From Mailhella massiliensis (GTDB taxonomy: Bacteria; Desulfobacterota; Desulfovibrionia; Desulfovibrionales; Desulfovibrionaceae), in contig NZ_LT706952.1 in the NCBI RefSeq assembly GCF_900155525.1, positions 568,406 through 632,405 on the forward strand: a stretch of DNA of 64,000 nt. Reading direction: 5' to 3'. The position numbers were made by a program, and so were the translations under genes. Of the stretch, positions 24,978 to 33,742 are shown piece by piece (position 1 is the first letter of the stretch; every line of letters begins with the position of its first letter). The notes under the pieces are model-generated. The model saw only the letters and a list, made by a program, of their open reading frames with translations. It searched no databases and was not told the origin of the DNA.

Positions 24978-26084
24978 ATGTGCAGAATAGGGTCGATTAA
25001 AAGCATCACCCCCGTGGGGCCGGGTACGGCTCTCACCCTCATGCTGCCCCAGCAGGAGGGACACGACAACTCCGGTTACGCCATGGTCATGCAGGACATG
25101 GCCGGGGTGTTCGGCGAATGGAAGGACAAGCCCCTTCTTTCCGCCGCATGCACGCGCGAAGGCATGCGCGCCGTGGACGACTACATGGCTGAGCATCACT
25201 TCACCCTGCTCTTCAGCTGGACGCCCAAGTACGACGCAAGGCCCGGCCTGAACATACGCCCCATGGAGCGCTACATCTTCCGCGTATACGACTACCCTTC
25301 CTATTACCGCTACAGCAGCGAAGAGGAAAAGGCCGCCCTTCTGCTCGATACGCGCCTCGCCCTGCGCTCCATGCTGGAAGAAAGAAACGACGGCTTCGTC
25401 TATTCCTTCTGGCCTGACGTGCTCACCCTCAAGGAAATAGGCGACCCGCGCGACATCGCCGCCTACTTCCGCCTCTGGGACGACTCCTGCCCCCTGCTCG
25501 CCCGCAACATCGTCACCCAGTGCCGCCAGAACACCAACTACGACATCGTGCGCTACGCCGCCCACCCCTTCTTCCTTCAGGGCTACACCGTATGCGTCAA
25601 CGGTGAAAACACCTTCTACACCAAGAACAAGGAATTTCAGAAATCCCTGCACCGGGGCTACACCGGCTTCGAATCCGATTCCCAGTGCCTGCTCTACAGC
25701 CTGCACTATGTGCTGCACGAGCTCAAATGGCCGCTGGAATACTTCAAGCACGTCATCACCCCCCTGCCCTTTGCGGAAATCGACAAAAGAGAAGATGCGG
25801 ACGTGCTGCGCCTCATCCGCCAGACTCTGGCCCACCTGGAAATCAACGGCCCCAACGCCGTCATCGGCATGCTTCCCGACAACCGCATGATCTGCTGCTG
25901 CGATTCCAAGAAGCTCCGCCCCGTGGTGGTGGGACGCACAAACGGCATGATCGCCGTTTCCTCCGAAGTATGCGGCCTGAACGCCGTCATGCCGGAACGC
26001 AACGCTTCCCTCGATCTTTACCCCGGCGAACGGGAAACCATCATCATCGACAACGACCTCAAGGTGCGCGTATGCAGGCAGTAA
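24978..26084 (+). CDS. Glutamate synthase, glutaminase (class II amidotransferase) subunit
   Basis: A 368-residue protein whose Cys2 would be the N-terminal nucleophile after Met removal (MCRIGSIKSI). It has the class II GATase pattern (QEGHDNSGYAMVMQD; later GPNAVIGMLPDNRM, AVSSEVCGLNAV). It is a separate gene for the amidotransferase domain of GltB, as in archaea and desulfovibrios. It frees ammonia from glutamine for the FMN subunit, whose start overlaps its end by 13 bases. Confidence 0.85.
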   Translation: MCRIGSIKSITPVGPGTALTLMLPQQEGHDNSGYAMVMQDMAGVFGEWKDKPLLSAACTREGMRAVDDYMAEHHFTLLFSWTPKYDARPGLNIRPMERYIFRVYDYPSYYRYSSEEEKAALLLDTRLALRSMLEERNDGFVYSFWPDVLTLKEIGDPRDIAAYFRLWDDSCPLLARNIVTQCRQNTNYDIVRYAAHPFFLQGYTVCVNGENTFYTKNKEFQKSLHRGYTGFESDSQCLLYSLHYVLHELKWPLEYFKHVITPLPFAEIDKREDADVLRLIRQTLAHLEINGPNAVIGMLPDNRMICCCDSKKLRPVVVGRTNGMIAVSSEVCGLNAVMPERNASLDLYPGERETIIIDNDLKVRVCRQ

Positions 26085-27703
26085 ACGCTCTCGACATCTG
26101 TACCGGCGATCTGCGCTGGGTCATCCGGCACGATCCTTCCCGCTGCACCATGTGCGGCAGCTGCGTGGCCCAGTGCTCGCAGAACGCCATTGAAGCGGTC
26201 ATGCTGCGCTGCGACATCACCGTTTCCGAAAAGCCCTGGCCCGAACCGGCCAGAAAGCACTTCACCCGGCCCGTCATCCGCCAGAAGGCCGACCTTGCCC
26301 ACCTGTGCGTGGGCTGCGGCTTCTGCGCCAAGGTATGCCCCAACGGGGCCATTCACCCCGAACGCAACGCCGACCAGCGCTTCCCGCTCATCGGCCGCGC
26401 GCAGGGTCCCATCCGCCGCGGCGGGCGCACCAACCTGAACACGCAGCGCACGCTCGATGCCGTGGTGGTGGGACGCATCAGCCAGATGACCGACCCCGCG
26501 CTCGACTCGGAACGCCATACCTTCGACATGCGCGCCCCCCTGGGCCGCGTGCTGCCCACAGGCTCCATGCCTCTGGAAGTGAAGGACGGAAAGCTCGTAA
26601 GAACCGACCGCACCCCGCCGGTGAACTGGATTTATCCTCTCATCTTCAGCGACATGTCCATCGGCGCGCTCTCCACCCGCGCCTGGGAGGCCATCGCCCT
26701 GGCCGCCTCCTACCTCAACGAGGAATGCGGGCTTCCCGTACGCATGAGCTCCGGCGAGGGCGGCATGCCCGTGAAGCTCATGGAGTCGGACAAGCTCAGG
26801 TACTTCATCATACAGATCGCCTCCGGTCATTTCGGCTGGGACCGCATCGTCAAGGCCCTTCCCCGCATGAAGGTCGACCCGGCGGGCGTGCTCATCAAGA
26901 TAGGCCAGGGCGCCAAGCCCGGCGACGGCGGCCTTCTGCCCGCCTCCAAGGTGGCCCCGCACATTCAGGCCATACGCGGCGTACCGAAGTCCACCCTGCA
27001 TTCCCCGCCCAACCATCAGGGCCTGTATTCCATCGAGGAATCGGTGCAGAAGATGCACCTTTCCCTCAACGCGGCCTTCGGCTTCCGCGTACCCGTGGCC
27101 ATCAAGTGCGCAGCCTCGGCCACCTCGGTTTCCGTGTACAACAATCTTCTGCGCGACCCGTACCGCATCTGCGGGGGCTTCTTCATCGACGGCATACAGG
27201 GCGGCACCGGCGCGGCCAACGAGGTTTCCCTCGACCATACCGGCCACCCCGTGGTTTCCAAGCTGCGCGACTGCTACCTCGCCGCCGTGGGGCAGGGCCT
27301 TCAGGGCCAGATTCCCCTGTGGGCGGGCGGCGGCGTGGGCCTTACCGGCAACGCCGCGGCCGACGCCTTCAAGATGATATGCCTCGGCGCCAACGGCGTG
27401 TTCATCGGCAAGATGCTCATTCAGCTTCTGGGCTGCGTGGGTAACGAAACGGGCCGCTGCAACAACTGTTCCACGGGCCTGTGCCCCAACGGCATCTGTT
27501 CGCAGGACCCGCGCCTCGTGGCGCGGCTCGATGTGGACAGAGGGGCGCAGGCCATTGTGGACTACGTTCTGGCCTTCGACAGCGAAATGCGAAAACTCAT
27601 GGCTCCCATAGGCAACAGCTCCCTGCCCGTGGGCCGCTCCGACGCTCTCGTAGCCACGGATCGCGCCGTGGCCGACAAGCTCGGCATAGCCTACGCCTGC
27701 TGA
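26072..27703 (+). CDS. Glutamate synthase, FMN-binding synthase subunit with ferredoxin domain
   Basis: A 543-residue archaeal-type GltB core. The N-terminus has two 4Fe-4S motifs, CTMCGSCVAQCSQNA and CVGCGFCAKVCPNGA, then the (beta-alpha)8 FMN domain: MSSGEGGMPVKL, KIGQGAKPGDGGLLP, SPPNHQGLYSIEE, FFIDGIQGGTGAAN and AGGGVGLTGNAAADAF. The 3Fe-4S cysteines are in GRCNNCSTGLCPNGIC. It reductively transfers ammonia to 2-oxoglutarate. The start at 26072 overlaps the preceding gene. Confidence 0.92.
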   Translation: MQAVNALDICTGDLRWVIRHDPSRCTMCGSCVAQCSQNAIEAVMLRCDITVSEKPWPEPARKHFTRPVIRQKADLAHLCVGCGFCAKVCPNGAIHPERNADQRFPLIGRAQGPIRRGGRTNLNTQRTLDAVVVGRISQMTDPALDSERHTFDMRAPLGRVLPTGSMPLEVKDGKLVRTDRTPPVNWIYPLIFSDMSIGALSTRAWEAIALAASYLNEECGLPVRMSSGEGGMPVKLMESDKLRYFIIQIASGHFGWDRIVKALPRMKVDPAGVLIKIGQGAKPGDGGLLPASKVAPHIQAIRGVPKSTLHSPPNHQGLYSIEESVQKMHLSLNAAFGFRVPVAIKCAASATSVSVYNNLLRDPYRICGGFFIDGIQGGTGAANEVSLDHTGHPVVSKLRDCYLAAVGQGLQGQIPLWAGGGVGLTGNAAADAFKMICLGANGVFIGKMLIQLLGCVGNETGRCNNCSTGLCPNGICSQDPRLVARLDVDRGAQAIVDYVLAFDSEMRKLMAPIGNSSLPVGRSDALVATDRAVADKLGIAYAC

Positions 27704-27768
27704 TTCTCCGGGAGCGCCCCGGCGCTCCCGGACAAAAGTCCGGAACCTCATCCCACAAAGGCAATTCC

Positions 27769-30196
27769 ATGTTTTGCATAGATACCCTCACTCAGCACGA
27801 ACGCATGTCCACGCAGAGCCTGCTGCTCGCCATATCCGAAGCAGTGGCCCGGGGCGAAACGGAATTTCATATCCATGCTTCCGGTCAGCACGACATCGGC
27901 GGCCCCCTGTGGAACGCAGAAGGCCGCACCCTGCGCTTTTTTGTGACCAACCCCGGCCAGAGGGTGGGCTGCATGGGCCTCGACCATACCGACATCATGG
28001 TGGAAGGCCCGGCCCCGGCCGATGTGGGCTGGCTCAACTCCGGCGCCCGCATCACCATCAAGGGCGACGCCGGCGACACTGCCGGGCACTGCGCCGCCTC
28101 GGGCATCATCTACATCGGCGGCCGGGCGGGCACGCGCTCCGGTTCGCTCATGAAGCACGACCCGCTCTACCCCGAACCGGAAATGTGGATTCTCAAGAGC
28201 ACGGGTTCCTTCCCCTGCGAATTCATGGGCGGCGGCAGAATGGTGGTATGCGGGCTCGACTCGGAACACCTTCCCTCCGTCCTCGGCGAAAGGGCCTGCG
28301 TGGGCATGGTGGGCGGCGTGGTCTACTTCCGGGGCAACCCCGGTTCCTTCGCCGAAGACGACGTGGCCGTGCATGACCTGAACGAGGAAGACATCGCCTT
28401 TCTTTCCGGCGGCATGGACGACTTTCTCCACGCCGTGGAACGCTCGGACGTGAAGGAACGCCTCACGAACTGGAGCGAATGGAAGAAGCTCCTCCCCCTG
28501 CAGAAGGGCGAGCATGCTCACCGCAGGCTTTCCATGACCGAGTACCGCAAAGAAAAGTGGGTGAAGGGCGGCATTTTCAGCGACGTGGTGGGCGACGATT
28601 TTCATGTGAACAGTCTGGTGATGCGCGGCGATTTCCGCCTGCGCGTCCCCTCGTGGGACAATGCGGCCACGGCCTCTCCCTGCGAATACGCCTGCCCCGC
28701 GCTCATTCCCACGCACAGGCGCTTCAATCTGCTGCGTGAAGGACGCACCGAAGAGGCCCTGCGCCTGGTGCTCGACTATTCCCCCTTCCCCGGTTCCGTA
28801 TGCGGCCATGTGTGCCCTAACCCCTGCATGGAGGCCTGCACGCGCGGCAAGCGCATCGACCTGCCCGTGCAGATAGGCGCTCTCGGCAGGGAATCCGCCG
28901 CCCTTCGCGCGGATGCCCCCGCCGCGGCAAGCGGAAAGAAGGTTGCCGTCATCGGTTCCGGCGCGGCCGGGCTTTCCGCGGCATGGCAGCTTGCCCGCAG
29001 GGGGCACAGCGTCACGGTGTACGAGGCCGACCGCGTCATCGGCGGCAAGATGGAGCAGGTCATTCCCAGAGAAAGGCTCGACCACGCCGTGCTGGAAGCG
29101 GAAATCGCCCGCATCGCGTCCCTGGGCGTAACCTTCGTGACCTCCTGCCCCGTGGACGGAAAAAAATTTGAAGCTCTGCGCCGGGAAAACGACGCCGTCA
29201 TCGTGGCCGTGGGCGGCACGAAGGCCCGCGTATTCCCCTGGGCCGGGAAGGAACGCGTCGTGCCCGGCATCGACTACCTGAAGGCCGTGAACAGGGGCGA
29301 ACACCCCGCCACGGGCAAAAACGTCATCGTCATCGGCTGCGGCAACGCGGGCATGGACGTGGCGGCCGGAGCCTATGCGGAAGGCGCCGGACATGTGACC
29401 TGCATCGACGTGCAGAAGCCCGCGGCCTTCGACGGGGAAATCGCCCATATCGAATCCCTCGGCGGCACGCTGGTATGGCCCTTCAGGACGCAGGCCGTCA
29501 CGGAAAAAGGTGTGGTGGACGACACGGGCCGCCTCATTGCCGGCGACATGGTCATCGTGGCCGTGGGCGAGGAACCGGATATCTCCTTCCTGCCCGAAGG
29601 CGCGCCCACCTTCCGGGAACACTGGCTCGTTCCCGGAGAGGACGGAAGCGTCCTGCCCGGCGTCTTCGCCGCGGGCGACGTACTGCGGCCCGGCCTGCTT
29701 GCCGCGGCCATAGGCTCCGGCCGTCTCTTATACACAACTAGCGGAGTGTCGGTGACTTGCTTTCCCTGGCCTGCCTGTCCGCCCCCGTCCTCGCCCCCGA
29801 ACGCCCGGCCAAAGGCCTCTCTCTTATTCACATCTAGATGTGTATAAGAACCAGTTGGAAGGCCGTGAGCCCAGAAAGGAAGCGGCAAGACCCGTGGCCT
29901 CCGCCAGACTCAGCCTGGAATACTTCAGCCGCGTACGCGTGGCCGACCTGCCCGCCCCCGCCGCCGACGATGCCCGCTGCATCAGCTGCGGCACCTGCCG
30001 CGACTGCCGCATGTGCCTGAATTCCTGCCCCGAAGGAGCCGTTTCCCGCACGGAGACGGACGGCGGCTTCGCCTATGTTTCCGACCCGGCGCGCTGCATA
30101 GGCTGCGGCATCTGCGCGGGCGTATGCCCCTGCGGCGTGTGGACCATGAAAAACAACGACCCCATGTACTTCCCCGCAGGGCGCGTGGTCGCATAA
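27769..30196 (+). pseudogene. GXGXG/GltD-like/ferredoxin fusion subunit of glutamate synthase, broken by a chimeric insert
   Basis: The gene joins three parts. Residues 1-240 are the GltB GXGXG beta-helix (SGARITIKGDAGDTAGHCA, GTRSGSLMKH). Residues 290-650 are the GltD-type NADPH:acceptor flavoprotein with CGHVCPNPCMEAC cysteines, FAD motif GSGAAGLSAAW and NADPH motif GCGNAGMDVAAGAYAEG. After ASGR-like end GLLAAAIGSGR it breaks at 29721 into mosaic ends. The true end resumes at 29855 in another frame (LEGREPRKEAARPV) with two 4Fe-4S motifs, CISCGTCRDCRMC and CIGCGICAGVCPCGVW. It passes electrons to the FMN subunit. Probably intact in the organism. Confidence 0.85.
29721..29854. other. Mosaic-end-flanked chimeric insert (technical)
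   Basis: CCGTCTCTTATACACAACT (29721-29739) is a mosaic end with two mismatches. After 77 bases of unrelated sequence, CTCTCTTATTCACATCT (29819-29835, part of a 19-base copy from 29817) and AGATGTGTATAAGAACCAG (29836-29854) form a back-to-back pair. The gene frame changes across it. No biological transposon has this layout without other genes. Confidence 0.88.
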
Positions 30197-30238
30197 CTCT
30201 TTCCTCCGGTACGGCCGGAGAACATGTTCGGAGCTTCC

Positions 30239-31465
30239 ATGAAAAGCATCAACAACGCCTACGCGGGCCTTTCCGGCAATTATCTGTTCAGCGAAGTGGC
30301 GCGCAGGGTTTCCGCATTCAAGGCCCGCCGCCCGGAAACGGAAGTCATCAGTCTCGGCATCGGCGACGTGTCGCAGCCTCTGGCTCCGGCCGTCATCAGC
30401 GCGCTGCACAAGGCCGTGGACGAAATGGCCCGGCCCGAAACCTTCCGCGGCTACGGCCCGGAACAGGGCTACGCCTTCCTGCGCGAGGCCATACTCAGGC
30501 ATGATTTTCTGCCGCGCGGCGTGAATGTGAGCGCAGAGGAAATCTTCATCAGCGACGGCGCAAAAAGCGACATCGGCAACTTTCAGGAACTCTTCGGCGA
30601 AGATGCCGTCGTGGCCCTCACCGATCCGGTCTACCCCGTGTATGAGGATTCCAACGCCATGTCCGGCCGTGCGGGCACGTTCCGGAACGGCCGCTGGAGC
30701 CGCCTCGTTTACCTGCCCTGCACCCGGGCCAACGGCTTTCAGCCCGAACTTCCCGAAACGCGGCCCGACGTCATCTACCTGTGCAGCCCCAACAACCCCA
30801 CAGGCACCGTGCTCGACCGGGAATCGCTCACCTCATGGGTGAACTACGCAAGGCAGCAGGAATGCCTCATCCTCTTCGACGCGGCCTATGAATCCTTCCT
30901 CCGCGACGATTCCCTGCCCCACAGCATCTACGAAATCCCCGGCGCGGACGAGGTGGCCGTGGAATTCCGCAGCCTTTCCAAGACGGCGGGCTTCACCGGG
31001 CTGCGCTGCGGCTATGCCGTGGTGCCGGAAAAAATCTCCGCACGCACGGCGGACGGCCGCACGCTGAAGCTGCACGACATGTGGCTGCGCCGCCAGTGCA
31101 CCAAGTACAACGGCTGCCCCTACATCGTGCAGCGCGCGGCGGAAGCCGTGTTCCTGCCGGAAACGCGGCAGCAGCTCGACGCCGCCCTTTCCGTGTACCG
31201 GAAGAACGCCGATCTCATGCTCGACGCCTTCCGCCGCATGGGGCTTTCCGCCTTCGGCGGCGTGCATTCCCCCTATGTCTGGCTGCAGACGCCGGAAAAC
31301 ATGCCTTCCTGGAGCTTCTTCGATCTCATGCTGGAGAAGGCCGCCGTGGTCTGCACCCCGGGCGTGGGCTTCGGCGCAAGCGGCGAAGGCTACGCGCGCT
31401 TTACGGCCTTCAACTCTCCCGAGAACACTGTCAAGGCGCTCGAAAGGCTGGAAAAGGCCCTGTAG
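30239..31465 (+). CDS. dapL: LL-diaminopimelate aminotransferase
   Basis: A 408-residue class I/II aminotransferase. It matches DapL by the N-terminus INNAYAGLSGNYLFSEVARR, GIGDVSQPL, GYGPEQGYAFLREAI, FISDGAKSDIGN, LCSPNNPTG and the PLP-lysine block SLSKTAGFTGLRCGY. It makes LL-diaminopimelate directly from tetrahydrodipicolinate, using glutamate as amino donor. I start at ATG 30239 with GGAG five bases upstream; ATG at 30224 is less well spaced. It follows glutamate synthase by 42 bases, linking nitrogen supply to lysine synthesis. Confidence 0.93.
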   Translation: MKSINNAYAGLSGNYLFSEVARRVSAFKARRPETEVISLGIGDVSQPLAPAVISALHKAVDEMARPETFRGYGPEQGYAFLREAILRHDFLPRGVNVSAEEIFISDGAKSDIGNFQELFGEDAVVALTDPVYPVYEDSNAMSGRAGTFRNGRWSRLVYLPCTRANGFQPELPETRPDVIYLCSPNNPTGTVLDRESLTSWVNYARQQECLILFDAAYESFLRDDSLPHSIYEIPGADEVAVEFRSLSKTAGFTGLRCGYAVVPEKISARTADGRTLKLHDMWLRRQCTKYNGCPYIVQRAAEAVFLPETRQQLDAALSVYRKNADLMLDAFRRMGLSAFGGVHSPYVWLQTPENMPSWSFFDLMLEKAAVVCTPGVGFGASGEGYARFTAFNSPENTVKALERLEKAL

Positions 31466-31569
31466 AGCTCCAGCGGAAGAGCTTCCTGCGCCCCCGGAAG
31501 AAGCCCTTCCGCCTCCCCGGCCGCGGCGGCCCGAATCCGCCGCGGCCCCATCCTGCGGAAAAATACCCC

Positions 31570-33159
31570 ATGTCCGAGCACGATTTTTCCCTTTCTTCGC
31601 CGGAGCCCTTTCTCGAGGGTCTGTACCACGTCGTCGGCACTCTCGAACCGGGTCTGCCCTTCAGGGAGGCCCTTTCCCGCGTGCTTGCCGCCATTTCCCG
31701 AGATATGCCCTTCACCCGGGCGCACATCGTGGTGCAGCACCCGGAAAACGGCAGACTCCACCTTTCCATGGCCGAGGGAAAGACCTGCGTGCCTCACCTT
31801 ACCTATGCCCCGGGCAGGGGCATCACCGGGCAGGTCTTTTCCTCCGGCAAACCCATCATCGTGGAATGCATGAAGGACCACCCCGACTTTCAGAACCGCC
31901 TTTTTGAACGCAGTGACGAGGAGCTGCGTTCCCTGGCCTTTCTGTGCGTACCCGTCATCTCCCGCGAACGCCCGGCCGAAGGCGGCGGGGCCAGGCCCGT
32001 CGTCGTGGGCACGCTGAGCGCCGACACCCCCCGGGCAAAAGCCTCCGAACTTGCGCTGCGCTGCCGCTTTCTGGAAATCGTGGCCGCGCTGCTGGGGCAT
32101 CAGGTAGCCTGCCTGCAGGAAGACATGCTGCGCGAAAGCGGGCACTACACCCGGCAGGACGACGCCCCCCTGCCTTCCGAGCTTCGGAACATGCCCTCCA
32201 TCGTGGTGAGTTCCCAGAGCATGAATCATGTGCTGCACCATGTGGCGCAGGTGGCGCCGAGCGGCACCACCGTGCTGCTGCGCGGGGAATCGGGTTCGGG
32301 CAAGGAACTCATGGCCTCGGCCATCCATCAGTGCAGTTCCCGATCTGCGGGGCCCTTCGTCAAGCTCAACTGCGCGGCCCTGCCCGCCGACCTTGTGGAG
32401 GGCGAACTCTTCGGCTGGCAGAAGGGGGCCTTCACCGGGGCGCAGCAGGCGCGGCGCGGGGTGTTCGAACAGGCCTCTTCGGGCACGCTCTTTCTGGACG
32501 AAATAGGCGACCTTTCCCTGCCCGCGCAGGCCAAGGTGCTGCGCGCCATACAGGAAGGAGAAATCACCAGACTCGGCAGTGAAAAGGCCGTGAAGGTGGA
32601 CGTCCGCCTTATCTGCGCCACGCATCAGCCTCTGGAAAAACTGGTGGAACAGGGCCTTTTCCGCGAAGACCTCTATTACCGCATCAACGTCTTTCCCCTT
32701 TTTCTGCCGCCCCTGCGGGAACGCAAAGACGACATTCTGCCCCTTGCGGAACACTTTCTGCACCTTTTCGCCCGCAGGCACGGCCGGGAAGCGCAGAGCC
32801 TTTCCCCCCAGGCGGCGGACGCGCTCACCGCATGGCGCTGGCCGGGCAACGTGCGCGAACTGCAGAACGTCATGGAACGCGCGGTGCTTCTCTGCGAAGG
32901 CGATACCGTGCACCCCTGCCACCTGCCCCGGGAACTGCGCTCCGGGGAGGCGGAACTCATTGCCGGAAGTCCGCACGCCGCGCCCCTCGGCTTTCACGAG
33001 GAAGTGGGCCTGCTTGAGAAAACCCGGCTGGAAGAGGCCCTCGCCCGTTCCGGCGGCAACATTCATCAGGCCGCGCGCGACATCGACATCACCTACCGCA
33101 TCTTCTATTACAAAATGAAGAAATACGGCATCGACTACCGGCGCTTTCTTGCGCGCTGA
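31570..33159 (+). CDS. NifA-like sigma-54-dependent activator
   Basis: A 529-residue enhancer-binding protein. Residues about 15-180 form a GAF domain (LSMAEGKTCVPHLTYAPGRG, ITGQVFSSGKPIIVEC). The AAA+ domain has Walker A GESGSGKE (Lys245), the sigma-54 contact loop GAFTGA (286-291) and Walker B FLDEIGDL. The C-terminus is a Fis-type helix-turn-helix (ALARSGGNIHQAARDIDITY, RIFYYKMKKYGI). It is downstream of dapL and in the same direction as glnN, whose sigma-54 promoter and palindromes it is likely to serve. Its GAF ligand is unknown. Confidence 0.93.
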   Translation: MSEHDFSLSSPEPFLEGLYHVVGTLEPGLPFREALSRVLAAISRDMPFTRAHIVVQHPENGRLHLSMAEGKTCVPHLTYAPGRGITGQVFSSGKPIIVECMKDHPDFQNRLFERSDEELRSLAFLCVPVISRERPAEGGGARPVVVGTLSADTPRAKASELALRCRFLEIVAALLGHQVACLQEDMLRESGHYTRQDDAPLPSELRNMPSIVVSSQSMNHVLHHVAQVAPSGTTVLLRGESGSGKELMASAIHQCSSRSAGPFVKLNCAALPADLVEGELFGWQKGAFTGAQQARRGVFEQASSGTLFLDEIGDLSLPAQAKVLRAIQEGEITRLGSEKAVKVDVRLICATHQPLEKLVEQGLFREDLYYRINVFPLFLPPLRERKDDILPLAEHFLHLFARRHGREAQSLSPQAADALTAWRWPGNVRELQNVMERAVLLCEGDTVHPCHLPRELRSGEAELIAGSPHAAPLGFHEEVGLLEKTRLEEALARSGGNIHQAARDIDITYRIFYYKMKKYGIDYRRFLAR

Positions 33160-33295
33160 CATTTCCTCTCCCTCACTCTCCGCGGCGGAGCCTTTCCCGG
33201 GCCCGCCGCTTTTTCACGCCCGCCCCGGCCGTCGGTCCGCATTGAAAAAGCCAGCGGCTGAGGATATAGGTGAAGGCGTTGCAAGGGGGTGGGCC

Positions 33296-33697
33296 ATGGC
33301 GGAAAATTTCCTGCATTTTCTGGCGAACCGGGCGGAGCGTCGCATTCAGGAGGCGCAGAAGGAAGGCGCGTTCGACCATCTTCCCGGCGAGGGGCGGCCC
33401 CTTGACCTGGAAGACGATTCCGCCGTTCCCCAGGAACTGCGCATGGCCTACAAGGTGCTGAAGAACGCGGGCTATCTGCCGCCCGAACTTGCCGACCGCA
33501 AGGAAATAAACACCATACTCGACCTTCTCGAACACTGTGAGGACGGCGCGGAAAAACTGCGTCAGATGCAGAAGCTCGACGTCATCCTCATGCGCATGAA
33601 AAGCCGCCGTTCCCGTTCCGTTGCCATAACTGAGAATGATCCTTATTATGAAAAAGTGGTGCGCCGCATCACGCTTATCAGAAACGGACGGCGCTGA
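33296..33697 (+). CDS. DUF1992 (DnaJ-related C-terminal-like) protein
   Basis: A 133-residue protein matching DUF1992, found alone or fused to J-domains. It has AERRIQEAQKEGAFDHLPGE, GRPLDLEDDS, RMAYKVLKNAGYLPPE and ELADRKEINTILDL. Function unknown. I start at ATG 33296 with GGGGG nearby and good conservation from MAENFLHFLANRAERR. It directly precedes uvrA. Confidence 0.88.
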   Translation: MAENFLHFLANRAERRIQEAQKEGAFDHLPGEGRPLDLEDDSAVPQELRMAYKVLKNAGYLPPELADRKEINTILDLLEHCEDGAEKLRQMQKLDVILMRMKSRRSRSVAITENDPYYEKVVRRITLIRNGRR

Positions 33698-33742
33698 GTC
33701 TCTTTCCGGCGCTGAGTCGCCGCGCAAGCAACAAGGAACAAC

